DNA of 7,463 nt from Pseudonocardia sp. (GCA_030453005.1 JAKDLE010000122.1:1-7463); one strand, 5' to 3'; positions 1 to 7,419 are shown, counted from the stretch's first letter. Notes: generated from the sequence alone by a model not told the origin. Translations and numbers: made by a program.

Positions 1-251
1 CGGTGGATCTGGCCCAGCTGATCCAGGTGCGGCACGGCGACGACGTGACCGCGCCGATGCAGGGCACCGTCGTGCGGGTCGCGGTCGTCGAGGGCGCGCT
101 CGTGCGCCGGGGTGACCTGGTCGCCGTGGTCGAGGCCATGAAGATGGAGAACCCGGTCACCGCCCACAAGGACGGCACCCTCGCCGGTCTCGCCGTGGCA
201 CCGGGGGCGTCCGTCGGCCAGGGAACGGTGCTCTGCCGGATCGAGGGCTGA
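1..251 (+). CDS. Acyl-CoA carboxylase alpha chain, C-terminal biotin carrier domain (partial at 5' end)
   Basis: This is the last 80 or so residues of a biotin-dependent carboxylase. The reading frame is open to the left edge, so the gene starts outside the window. The visible part is a complete biotinyl/lipoyl domain: an entry strand with APMQGTV, then the biotinylation motif EAMKMEN with the acceptor lysine at bases 141-143, then a second hammerhead half ending in CRIEG and a TGA stop. The spacing and wording (APMQGT, EAMKMEN, AH.DGT, GASV) resemble the C-terminus of actinobacterial AccA3-type proteins. In those, a biotin carboxylase and carrier domain are fused and work with a separate carboxyltransferase beta chain to make malonyl-, methylmalonyl- or longer acyl-CoAs. 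The GTG at base 3 is simply the first possible start in the window and is not a likely real start. Which acyl-CoA is used cannot be told from this fragment, and a standalone carrier protein or another biotin enzyme remains possible. Confidence 0.88.
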   Translation, partial: VDLAQLIQVRHGDDVTAPMQGTVVRVAVVEGALVRRGDLVAVVEAMKMENPVTAHKDGTLAGLAVAPGASVGQGTVLCRIEG

Positions 252-259
252 CCGGATCA

Positions 260-288
260 GGGCTGAGCGGGGCCCGGCCGCTCAGCCC
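260..288. terminator. Bidirectional hairpin terminator between convergent genes
   Basis: An uninterrupted 11-bp inverted repeat has arms at 260-270 and 278-288 and a 7-base GC-rich loop. It starts 8 bases after the carboxylase stop codon and contains the stop codon of the convergent MOSC gene (282-284). There is no T-tract on either side, which is common for actinobacterial terminators. Its place between two converging genes and its symmetry suggest that it ends transcription from both directions. The hairpin is seen directly; the terminator role is inferred. Confidence 0.75.
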
Positions 289-995
289 GCCGACACCTCG
301 TCGCCCACCCGGACCGGACCCGAGGCGGTCACGACGCCGCCGACGGCGAGGTTGCCGCCGCGCTCGCGGTGGATCCGGCGCAGCACCTCGCGGTCGGTCC
401 CGATCCCGCCGGGCTGCGCGCGGGTGACCATGACGCAGCGCGCGATCGGCATCCCGACCGCGAGCACCGCGGCCCCGACCCGCACGTCGGAACCGACGAA
501 CGCGTCCTCCCCACCGTCGTCGACCACGACGTTGGCGCGGAACCGGCGCGTCGGTTCCCCGTCCGCGCTGGCCGTGGACAGCACCGTGACGGCGGCGCTG
601 CCGCTGTCGTGGAAGGCTCCGGCGGACCCCTCGAAGGGCCCCCACGACCCGGGTGCCTCGGTCTCGGTGTCCGACGGGTTCTCATAGCGCCGCTGCACCA
701 CCTCGGAGGTGGACAGCAACCGCACCGGGCGGCCCAGCCACGACGACAGCGCCGCGTCGTCGGCGGCGACCGAGCCGTCCGGCAATGTGATCTCCACGTC
801 ACCGTCGGGCAGCAGCCGGGCCGCGGCGAACAACATCTCCGGCGCACGGCGGGCGGTCAACCCGAGCCCGGTGACCACGTCGAACAGGGCGTAGGCGCGG
901 TCGCCCGCCAGACCCCGTGGACCGATCTCCGACTCGTCGACCCGCTCCCCCTGCAGCGACTTCACCGGGTACCGCCACAACTCCAGCACGCGCAC
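282..995 (-). CDS. MOSC domain-containing protein (molybdenum cofactor sulfurase C-terminal-like)
   Basis: A 237-residue protein with the two-part build of small MOSC proteins. The N-terminal beta-barrel segment opens with VLELWRYPVKSLQGE (residues 3-17), followed by GPRGLAGDRAYALFD (25-39), the usual signature of this fold. The C-terminal MOSC domain has FRANVVVD (152-159), FVGSDVRVGAAVL (166-178) and ARCVMVT (185-191) with Cys187. In the family this conserved Cys lies in the probable sulfur or molybdenum-cofactor binding site. Relatives include the MOSC end of Moco sulfurase, YiiM/YcbX and mARC, which reduce N-hydroxylated compounds or carry sulfur; the substrate here is unknown. The GTG at 995 is chosen because GGAG lies 7 bases upstream on the minus strand; the frame is open further upstream but runs through the neighbouring gene in another frame. 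It is the last of three same-strand genes, 65 bases after the ABM gene, and its stop codon sits inside the terminator hairpin. Confidence 0.85.
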   Translation of the reverse strand: MRVLELWRYPVKSLQGERVDESEIGPRGLAGDRAYALFDVVTGLGLTARRAPEMLFAAARLLPDGDVEITLPDGSVAADDAALSSWLGRPVRLLSTSEVVQRRYENPSDTETEAPGSWGPFEGSAGAFHDSGSAAVTVLSTASADGEPTRRFRANVVVDDGGEDAFVGSDVRVGAAVLAVGMPIARCVMVTRAQPGGIGTDREVLRRIHRERGGNLAVGGVVTASGPVRVGDEVSAG

Positions 996-1060
996 GACAT
1001 GTCTCCGCTCGTCGAGGACCTGACGACGAACGGTAACCGTCCGTGGGCGGCGACGGGGGG

Positions 1061-1387
1061 TCACCTGCGGGGCGAGACCTCGCCCATCTTCCCCCAGCCC
1101 TCGCCCGGCACGTCCTGGACGCTGATGATGTCGGGCGTCGTCGCGACCATGTCGGACATGTCCTCGATCGCCGCCGTGAAGTGCTCCGAGCTCACGTGCG
1201 CCTCGGCCGCGCCGTCCCGGAACGCCTCGACCAGCACGAACTGGTTCACATCGTCCACGCTGCGCGACCACTCGAAGAAGAGGTTGCCCGGTTCGGCGCG
1301 GGTCGCCTGGGTGAAGGCGTCGACGCGAGCGAGCCACTGGTCGGTGAACTCGGGACGGACCGTGAACTTGACCGAGATGAAGATCAT
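1061..1387 (-). CDS. Antibiotic biosynthesis monooxygenase (ABM) fold protein, putative quinol monooxygenase
   Basis: A 108-residue protein, about the normal length for a single ABM domain (dimeric alpha-beta barrel). Visible landmarks are the first strand MIFISVKFTVRPE, a helix with WLARVDAFTQATRAEPGNL (18-36), the second strand FFEWSRSVDD (37-46), FVLVEAFRD (50-58), and the family pattern EAHVSSEHF (62-70), in which the His residues (64, 69) match those conserved in YgiN/LsrG-like members. Family members oxidise quinols or polyketide-like aromatics without a metal or flavin, or isomerise small substrates; the substrate here cannot be assigned. The ATG at 1387 is well supported by GAAGGAG with a 6-base spacer. 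It lies 73 bases after the hydrolase stop and 65 bases before the MOSC gene, all in the same direction, so one transcript is plausible. The C-terminal tail (PGEGWGKMGEVSPRR) is typical of longer family members and probably lies outside the barrel. Confidence 0.85.
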   Translation of the reverse strand: MIFISVKFTVRPEFTDQWLARVDAFTQATRAEPGNLFFEWSRSVDDVNQFVLVEAFRDGAAEAHVSSEHFTAAIEDMSDMVATTPDIISVQDVPGEGWGKMGEVSPRR

Positions 1388-1438
1388 CGAGAGCTCCTTC
1401 GTACACGTCGTGGGCCCGTCATCGTGGCCCGAGGCGGC

Positions 1439-1468
1439 AGCGGGATCAACTCCAGCGAGATCAACTCC
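1439..1468. repeat. 15-bp tandem duplication that doubles the hydrolase stop codon
   Basis: Two adjacent 15-base units (1439-1453 and 1454-1468) differ at one base. On the minus strand each reads GGAGTTGATC followed by a five-base tail. The unit first reached by the ribosome holds the hydrolase TGA (1463-1461). Because the period is a multiple of three, the copy supplies a second in-frame TGA five codons later. It looks like a small local duplication; whether it has any role is unknown. Confidence 0.8.
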
Positions 1469-2267
1469 GCACCGCGCCCAATACAGCGGCGGCGAACTCC
1501 CGCGGGGCGTCGAGGTGCGCGAGGTGGCCCGCCCCGGCGATCCGCTCGGTGCGCAGGCCCGGCACGGCTGCCGCGACACGCGCGTGCAGACGTCCGTACC
1601 AGTCGCGGCTCTCCGCGCCCAGCAGCCAGGTGACCGGCACCGGTACCCCTGCCAGCCGTGCCGTCGGGATGTGCTCCATCATCAGTCCGAACGGATGCGG
1701 GTCCAGCTCGGCGAGCACCGGCGCCCCGTTGTCCAGCAGCTCGGCCCGCGCGGCGGGTGCGAGGGCGTCGAACCCGTTCCCCCCGTCGCGCAGACCCGAT
1801 GCCCAACGGAAGAACACCGCTGCGGCCTCGTCCCGCCGACCCCGGACCTGCGCCACCTTGACGCGCCCGAGCGCGGCCAGTAGATCCGGCGTGGCGTGCC
1901 GCAGCCCGTGCCACGGCGCCTCGACGATCACCAGTGACCGGAACAGCTCCGGGCGGGCGACGGCCAGGGCGAGCGCGGTGGTGCCGCCCGAGCTCCACCC
2001 GAGCACGTGCGCGGGCGCACCGACCGCGGTGAGGACGGCGGCGAGGTCGGCCACGTGCACGCGGTAGTCACGCACCGGGCGGTGCGCGGAGCGGCCGTAG
2101 CCGCGTCGGTCGTAGGCGAGCACGCGGTGCCCGCCCGCGGCCAGGTCGGCCGGCGTGTCCGCCCACGACGATGCCTGCGCACCCGTGCCGTGAACCAGCA
2201 CGATCGGGTCGCCGTCGCCCCACTCGTCGAACGCCAACAACGCCCCCGGCACGGTGATGTGTCCCAT
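1461..2267 (-). CDS. Alpha/beta hydrolase fold protein
   Basis: A 268-residue protein of usual length for a single-domain alpha/beta hydrolase. The oxyanion region is LVHGTG (24-29), followed by VLAYDRRGYGRS (49-60). The nucleophile elbow is GWSSGG with Ser92, and the catalytic His is in GAGHLAHLDAP (His248). The acid is less clear: Glu219 or Asp222 in LLGAESRDW is the best candidate. Residues about 118-200 form the lid. There is no signal peptide, so it should be cytoplasmic. Relatives include esterases, epoxide hydrolases, haloperoxidase-like enzymes and C-C bond hydrolases, and the sequence does not settle which. The ATG at 2267 has GGAGGA 10 bases upstream; an in-frame GTG six codons earlier (2285) would add MEDDLR but has no ribosome site. 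It is the first gene of a probable hydrolase-ABM-MOSC unit. The parS site lies 25 bases upstream of the ATG. Confidence 0.88.
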   Translation of the reverse strand: MGHITVPGALLAFDEWGDGDPIVLVHGTGAQASSWADTPADLAAGGHRVLAYDRRGYGRSAHRPVRDYRVHVADLAAVLTAVGAPAHVLGWSSGGTTALALAVARPELFRSLVIVEAPWHGLRHATPDLLAALGRVKVAQVRGRRDEAAAVFFRWASGLRDGGNGFDALAPAARAELLDNGAPVLAELDPHPFGLMMEHIPTARLAGVPVPVTWLLGAESRDWYGRLHARVAAAVPGLRTERIAGAGHLAHLDAPREFAAAVLGAVRS

Positions 2268-2291
2268 GCGGAGATCGTCCTCCACCGGCGG

Positions 2292-2307
2292 TGTTTCACG
2301 TGGAACC
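2292..2307. promoter_or_regulatory. parS-type ParB binding site
   Basis: The 16 bases TGTTTCACGTGGAACC match the established parS sequence (B. subtilis TGTTCCACGTGAAACA, read on the other strand) at 15 of 16 positions. They contain the invariant CACGTG centre flanked by GTTT and GAAC. The site lies between the DedA stop (2328) and the hydrolase start (2267), outside coding sequence. parS sites cluster around oriC in actinobacteria, and the gyrB-gyrA genes here place the window near the origin. ParB would load here and spread to organise the origin for segregation; a local effect on hydrolase transcription is possible but only inferred. No other CACGTG in the window has parS-like flanks. Confidence 0.82.
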
Positions 2308-2327
2308 GGGGCCGTGGGTTCAGCTGG

Positions 2328-3041
2328 TCATCGGGCTCCGGCCCCCACCGAGTGAACGGCACTCTCAGCCAACAGGGCTGGGCGAGAGTGCCGTTCGCTC
2401 GACCGGATCGGGGAACCGCGCCGCACCCGACGGGCAGCCTCCGCGAGGAGCGTGACGCCCGTGGCGAGGGCGAGACTGAACAGCAACGCGGTGATCACGT
2501 CGTGCTCGAACGCCGCACCGCCGAGACGACCCAACAGCGCCTGGTAGGCCGCCGACAGCGGCGCGCCCAGCGCGGTGAAGGCCAGGAACCGGGGAACCGG
2601 GTAGCCGGTCGCGCCCGCCGCGAGGATGGCGACGGTACGACCCGCGAGGACGAACCGTGCGGTGAGCAGCACCGTGCCGCCCCGCCGCGCGAGCAACCGT
2701 GTGAACCGGTCGAACGCCGCTTCGCGGGCACCGCCGGAGGTCAACCGCATCCGTAGGCCCGGCCCCACACCGCGACCGATCAGGTAGCCCGTCACCTCGC
2801 CCAGGAACGCGCCGATCCCGGCCGCGGCGACCACGGCGAGCAGGCTCTGCTCCCCCACCGCCGACGCGACCCCGGCCGCGATGATCAACGCCTCGCTCGG
2901 CACCACCGGCAGCAGCGCGTCCACGACGGCGAGCACGAGGATCACCGCGAGCAGCCAGGGGGACGCGAGCGCGGCCTCGGTGACGAGCCGGACACTGTCC
3001 ACCATATCCGTGAGGATTCCGCGCACGCGCCGCAGATACAT
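2328..3041 (-). CDS. DedA family (VTT domain) membrane protein
   Basis: A 237-residue polytopic membrane protein of the DedA/SNARE-associated family. These proteins act in the inner membrane in lipid-carrier recycling, membrane homeostasis or proton-dependent transport. Visible marks: hydrophobic helix WLLAVILVLAVVDALLPVVPSEALIIAAGV (29-58) with the conserved PSE at 48-50, a glycine-rich re-entrant stretch AGIGAFLGEVTGYLIGR (74-90), the ARF...GRT loop (128-136), and further helices at about 137-165 and 185-200. The canonical loop is RF.PG.RT; here the Pro is Leu132, although Arg129 and Arg135 are kept. The cytoplasmic tail from about 203 is Arg-rich, and residues 214-231 are encoded inside a long hairpin. 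The ATG at 3041 gives the longest frame but has no clear ribosome site; Met13 (3005) is a possible alternative. A 14-bp palindrome lies just upstream. Confidence 0.87.
   Translation of the reverse strand: MYLRRVRGILTDMVDSVRLVTEAALASPWLLAVILVLAVVDALLPVVPSEALIIAAGVASAVGEQSLLAVVAAAGIGAFLGEVTGYLIGRGVGPGLRMRLTSGGAREAAFDRFTRLLARRGGTVLLTARFVLAGRTVAILAAGATGYPVPRFLAFTALGAPLSAAYQALLGRLGGAAFEHDVITALLFSLALATGVTLLAEAARRVRRGSPIRSSERHSRPALLAESAVHSVGAGAR
2349..2401. repeat. Long inverted repeat inside the 3' end of the DedA gene
   Basis: Arms at 2349-2366 and 2384-2401 pair over 18 positions with one imperfect position (2353/2397, G-U on the plus-strand RNA and A-C on the minus-strand RNA). The uninterrupted core is 13 bp. 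A smaller inner helix (2367-2370 with 2376-2379) caps a five-base loop. The hairpin lies wholly within the DedA coding frame, 19 bases before the stop codon ends the gene. It could be a terminator moved into the coding region, a messenger-stabilising hairpin, or a copy of a dispersed palindromic element that extended the protein tail. The structure is certain from the sequence; the role is not. Confidence 0.8.
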
Positions 3042-3052
3042 CGGTGGAAACG

Positions 3053-3066
3053 CTGAGTCGACTCAG
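3053..3066. promoter_or_regulatory. Perfect 14-bp palindrome upstream of the DedA gene (candidate operator)
   Basis: CTGAGTCGACTCAG is a perfect dyad with no spacer, ending 11 bases before the DedA ATG. Its place is right for an operator covering the promoter or transcription start. I see no convincing -35/-10 pair next to it, and the regulator is unknown. Confidence 0.4.
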
Positions 3067-3276
3067 GGATCACCCCGACGGCACTGTGATCGGCGTCCGC
3101 GGTGCACGAGCGACACCCTCTGGCGCGATCGCACCGCAGACCGCGATCACGCCCGCCGGGTGCGCAGGCCCCGCCCGGAGCGCAGGTGCCGCTGCCCGTC
3201 ATCGGCGGCGACCCGGCCGCGCTACTCCGGGGCTGGGCCAGCCGACTCGGTCGAAGTGGATGCGTCGGATCGTTGC
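3067..3276. other. Gene-free stretch between tRNA-Ala and the DedA gene
   Basis: About 210 bases with no believable ORF; the open frames here run across the tRNA or into DedA in the wrong frame. The stretch holds an imperfect tandem repeat (17-base units at 3152-3168 and 3170-3186, 15 of 17 identical) and a few weak GC-rich stem-loops near 3230-3242. It probably contains the tRNA-Ala terminator and the DedA promoter, but neither can be pinned down. Confidence 0.5.
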
Positions 3277-3279
3277 TGG

Positions 3280-3352
3280 TGGAGACGAGGGGAATCGAAC
3301 CCCTAACCCCTGCCTTGCAAAGGCAGTGCTCTGCCAATTGAGCTACGTCCCC
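3280..3352 (-). tRNA. tRNA-Ala (anticodon TGC)
   Basis: A complete 73-base cloverleaf on the minus strand. The acceptor GGGGACG pairs with CGTCTCC and includes the G3:U70 wobble that marks alanine tRNAs. The D stem is GCTC/GAGC, the anticodon stem CTGCC/GGCAG holds loop TTTGCAA (anticodon TGC, plus-strand bases 3317-3319), and the T arm AGGGG/CCCCT holds TTCGATT. The discriminator base is A (3280). The next bases on the minus strand (3279-3277) read CCA, so the 3' end is encoded in the gene. It follows the DLW-39 gene by 50 bases and may share its transcript. Confidence 0.97.
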
Positions 3353-3402
3353 ATGCTGAGCAGGACGGTACCCGCCCTACCGCAGCGGGTGGGTGTGGGG
3401 CC

Positions 3403-3516
3403 TCAGCGAGTGGTGGCCTCGTGCCACAGGTCGCTTTCCGAGCGCGAGGACCGAACCTTGGAGAAGACCAGCGCGCCCGCGGCGAGGGCGACGACGACGG
3501 TGAGGAACTTCTTCAT
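3403..3516 (-). CDS. DLW-39 family micropeptide
   Basis: A 37-residue peptide that begins MKKFLTVVVALAAGALVFSK, one hydrophobic segment (residues 4-18) after two lysines, and ends in the family hallmark SDLWHEATTR. The family is named for its DLW motif and its length of about 39 residues. It is found in actinobacteria next to the gyrase and tRNA-Ile/tRNA-Ala genes, which is its place here, between the two tRNAs. The peptide probably sits in the membrane with its short polar tail on one side; no function is established. The ATG at 3516 is the only sensible start. An AGGA lies 11 bases upstream, a weak and rather distant ribosome site. Confidence 0.93.
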   Translation of the reverse strand: MKKFLTVVVALAAGALVFSKVRSSRSESDLWHEATTR

Positions 3517-3560
3517 CAGGGATCACGTCCTGGTTGCGGCGGGGCTGAGATGCTGTGGGG

Positions 3561-3634
3561 TGGGCCTAGGTGGATTTGAACCACCGACCTCGTCGTTATC
3601 AGCGACGCGCTCTAACCAACTGAGCTATAGGCCC
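3561..3634 (-). tRNA. tRNA-Ile (anticodon GAT)
   Basis: A complete 74-base cloverleaf on the minus strand: acceptor GGGCCTA/TAGGCCC, D stem GCTC/GAGC with loop AGTTGGTTA, anticodon stem CGTCG/CGACG with loop CTGATAA (GAT at plus-strand 3598-3600), and T arm GGTGG/CCACC with TTCAAAT. The discriminator is A (3561). The following bases are C-rich rather than CCA, so the 3' CCA must be added after transcription, unlike in the neighbouring tRNA-Ala. Its place after gyrA and the DUF3566 gene matches ileT in mycobacteria. Confidence 0.97.
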
Positions 3635-3639
3635 CTGCG

Positions 3640-3669
3640 GCGGAGACGAGGTTACCCCAGCGTCTCCGC
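3640..3669 (-). terminator. Hairpin between the DUF3566 gene and tRNA-Ile
   Basis: A perfect 9-bp inverted repeat (GCGGAGACG at 3640-3648, partner 3661-3669) with a 12-base loop. It begins 15 bases after the DUF3566 stop codon and finishes 5 bases before the tRNA-Ile 5' end. There is no T-tract. It could end the gyrase-DUF3566 transcript, or mark a processing point if the tRNA is cut from the same RNA. The tight spacing leaves no room for a separate tRNA promoter outside the hairpin. Confidence 0.6.
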
Positions 3670-3684
3670 GCATCCCCGGGAGGG

Positions 3685-4707
3685 TCAGTCGCGCTCGGAC
3701 AGCGTGACCTCGATGCCTCCGACCAGGTCGGCGGACACGTTGTAGACGAACGCCGCGATCGTGACGGCGACGGCGAACAGCAGGCTGTTGACGGCCCCGA
3801 TGACGGCCGCGAAACCGAACACCCGTCCGGCACTGATCAGCGGGGCGCCCGACTGCGCCTGCCCGGAGACGAGGTCGGCGTAGGTGCCGTTGAGGCGGTC
3901 CCACACCCCGATGCCGTCGAGCACGCCGTAGAGCACGCCCACGGCGACCAACCAGACGAAGAACAGCACCACGGAGAGCACCAGAGCCAACTTGAGTGCC
4001 GACCACGGGTCGAGGCGGCGCAGCTGCAGCGCGGCCTGCCGCGGCTGGCGGTGGCGGACCGCACGCACCGACGACCAGCCCCCGGACTCCGACACGGTCT
4101 GCGCGCCCTCGTCCGGCGAACGGCGCTCCGGCTCCAGGAAGGCCGTGGGGCCCTCGCTGAGCAGCCCGCCCATCGGAGCAGGCGGGCGCGGCTCGCGCCG
4201 CTCGGGCGCGTCCCGGCCGGGCACCCGGCTCCACGGAGGTGGGGCGTCGGCGGCGGGTCCGGGCCCAGGTACCGGGCCGGGCGCGGGCGCCGGGCCGCCG
4301 CCCCAGGCCGAGGGACGGTGACTGTGCGCCGTGGCCGCCTCCGGTACCGCAGGCTCGTCGGGGAGCGCTGCGACCGGCACCGCACCGTTCGAGGCCGCGT
4401 GGTTGGGCCCGTCTGTGCTCGATCCGACCGGGTTCGGCCCGGCCGGGCCTGCCGCAGGCCCCGCCCTGTTGGGTCCCGGACGCTGCGAGGCCCCGGTGGC
4501 GGGCCGCATCTGCGCCGTAGGAGGGTCCGACGGACGAGGCCCCAGGCCCCCGGGCGCCTGCGCCGCGGACTCGTTCGCCGCACCGTTCGACGGGCCAGAC
4601 GCCGGGTCGGCGCCGCCCCCCACAGCGACCCCGGACGACGGTTCGCCGGTGGACACCGTGACCTGGTGGTCCGGCTGCTCGTCCGGCGAGCTGCTCTTCT
4701 CCGTCAC
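3685..4707 (-). CDS. DUF3566 domain-containing membrane protein
   Basis: A 340-residue protein in two parts. Residues 1 to about 229 are a Pro/Gly/Ala-rich, probably disordered cytoplasmic region. The last 111 residues (from about 230, RRLDPWSALK) are the DUF3566 domain: helix 1 at about 238-263, a loop with GVWDRLNGTYADL, then helix 2 at about 296-324 and a short tail ending in SERD. This is the relative of M. tuberculosis Rv0007, which also lies directly after gyrA; the family has no settled biochemical role, though its place near cell-envelope genes such as cwsA has led to suggestions of a division or envelope link. The GTG at 4707 is preferred because GAGGAG lies 5 bases upstream. The GTG two codons earlier (4713) would overlap that ribosome site and is unlikely. 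The gene follows gyrA by 106 bases and is probably cotranscribed. Confidence 0.9.
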   Translation of the reverse strand: MTEKSSSPDEQPDHQVTVSTGEPSSGVAVGGGADPASGPSNGAANESAAQAPGGLGPRPSDPPTAQMRPATGASQRPGPNRAGPAAGPAGPNPVGSSTDGPNHAASNGAVPVAALPDEPAVPEAATAHSHRPSAWGGGPAPAPGPVPGPGPAADAPPPWSRVPGRDAPERREPRPPAPMGGLLSEGPTAFLEPERRSPDEGAQTVSESGGWSSVRAVRHRQPRQAALQLRRLDPWSALKLALVLSVVLFFVWLVAVGVLYGVLDGIGVWDRLNGTYADLVSGQAQSGAPLISAGRVFGFAAVIGAVNSLLFAVAVTIAAFVYNVSADLVGGIEVTLSERD

Positions 4708-4712
4708 GTCCA

Positions 4713-4718
4713 CTCCTC
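4713..4718 (-). promoter_or_regulatory. Ribosome binding site that decides the DUF3566 start
   Basis: GAGGAG on the minus strand, separated by TGGAC from the GTG at 4707. It argues against the longer start at 4713, which lies inside this motif. Confidence 0.7.
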
Positions 4719-4813
4719 GCTCACGCTCGTCGCGGCCGTGCCCGGCCGTGCTGCGCCGAATGGTGACCTCGCCGGCTCGATCACACCCACTCCTGGCTCG
4801 TTGATGGTGACAG

Positions 4814-7306
<2,493 letters not shown>

Positions 7307-7308
7307 GG

Positions 7309-7419
7309 TTAGTCGTCTCCTCGTCCGCTGCCGCCGCACGAGGGGCAGACATGGCGCTTGTCAGCGGGGTTCCTGCCCGAGCCGTTGTACACGGGGCACT
7401 GCTTCAGCGACCCAGACAT
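7309..7419 (-). CDS. Small Cys/Gly-rich (DnaJ zinc-finger-like) protein between gyrB and gyrA
   Basis: A 36-residue ORF from ATG (7419) to TAA (7311-7309), too short for usual gene callers. It begins [16 protein letters not shown] and ends [14 protein letters not shown]. The second half holds CPSCGGSG, the CxxCxGxG pattern of DnaJ-type zinc ribbons. The first half, CPVYNGSG, looks like the same motif with the second Cys changed to Tyr (TAC, one base from TGC). About 29 of its 35 sense codons after the ATG end in G or C, as in real genes here. The start overlaps the gyrB end, and the stop is only 2 bases before the gyrA ATG, so translation could be coupled on both sides; the ribosome site of gyrA lies in its last codons. 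It has only a weak AGG ribosome signal of its own. No function can be assigned. Alternatives are a decaying gene or a chance ORF. Confidence 0.6.
   Translation of the reverse strand: MSGSLKQCPVYNGSGRNPADKRHVCPSCGGSGRGDD

Noticed and set aside
1030..1040. Short palindrome ACGGTAACCGT between the ABM and MOSC genes
   Set aside because: Only 5-bp arms in an intercistronic gap; expected by chance at this rate.
996..1406. Extension of the MOSC frame upstream to 1406
   Set aside because: This part overlaps the well-supported ABM gene in another frame, has no family match, and the GTG at 995 has a good ribosome site.
369..1883. A 504-codon plus-strand frame across three minus-strand genes
   Set aside because: It spans the MOSC, ABM and hydrolase genes in antisense; all three have clear family motifs and ribosome sites on the minus strand.
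2993..3001. DnaA-box-like sequences (here, and near 1730 and 6686)
   Set aside because: Each matches only about 7 of 9 bases, lies in a coding region and stands alone; no origin-like cluster.
3063..3526. The 11-mer TCAGGGATCAC occurs upstream of both DedA (3063-3073) and DLW-39 (3516-3526)
   Set aside because: One copy overlaps the DLW-39 start codon and the other overlaps the palindrome; with two copies only, no shared control can be argued.
4733..4748. Stem-loop of two CGGCCG copies in the gyrA-DUF3566 gap
   Set aside because: A 6-bp stem that can equally be read as a direct repeat; too weak to call a terminator, and the downstream gene is probably cotranscribed.
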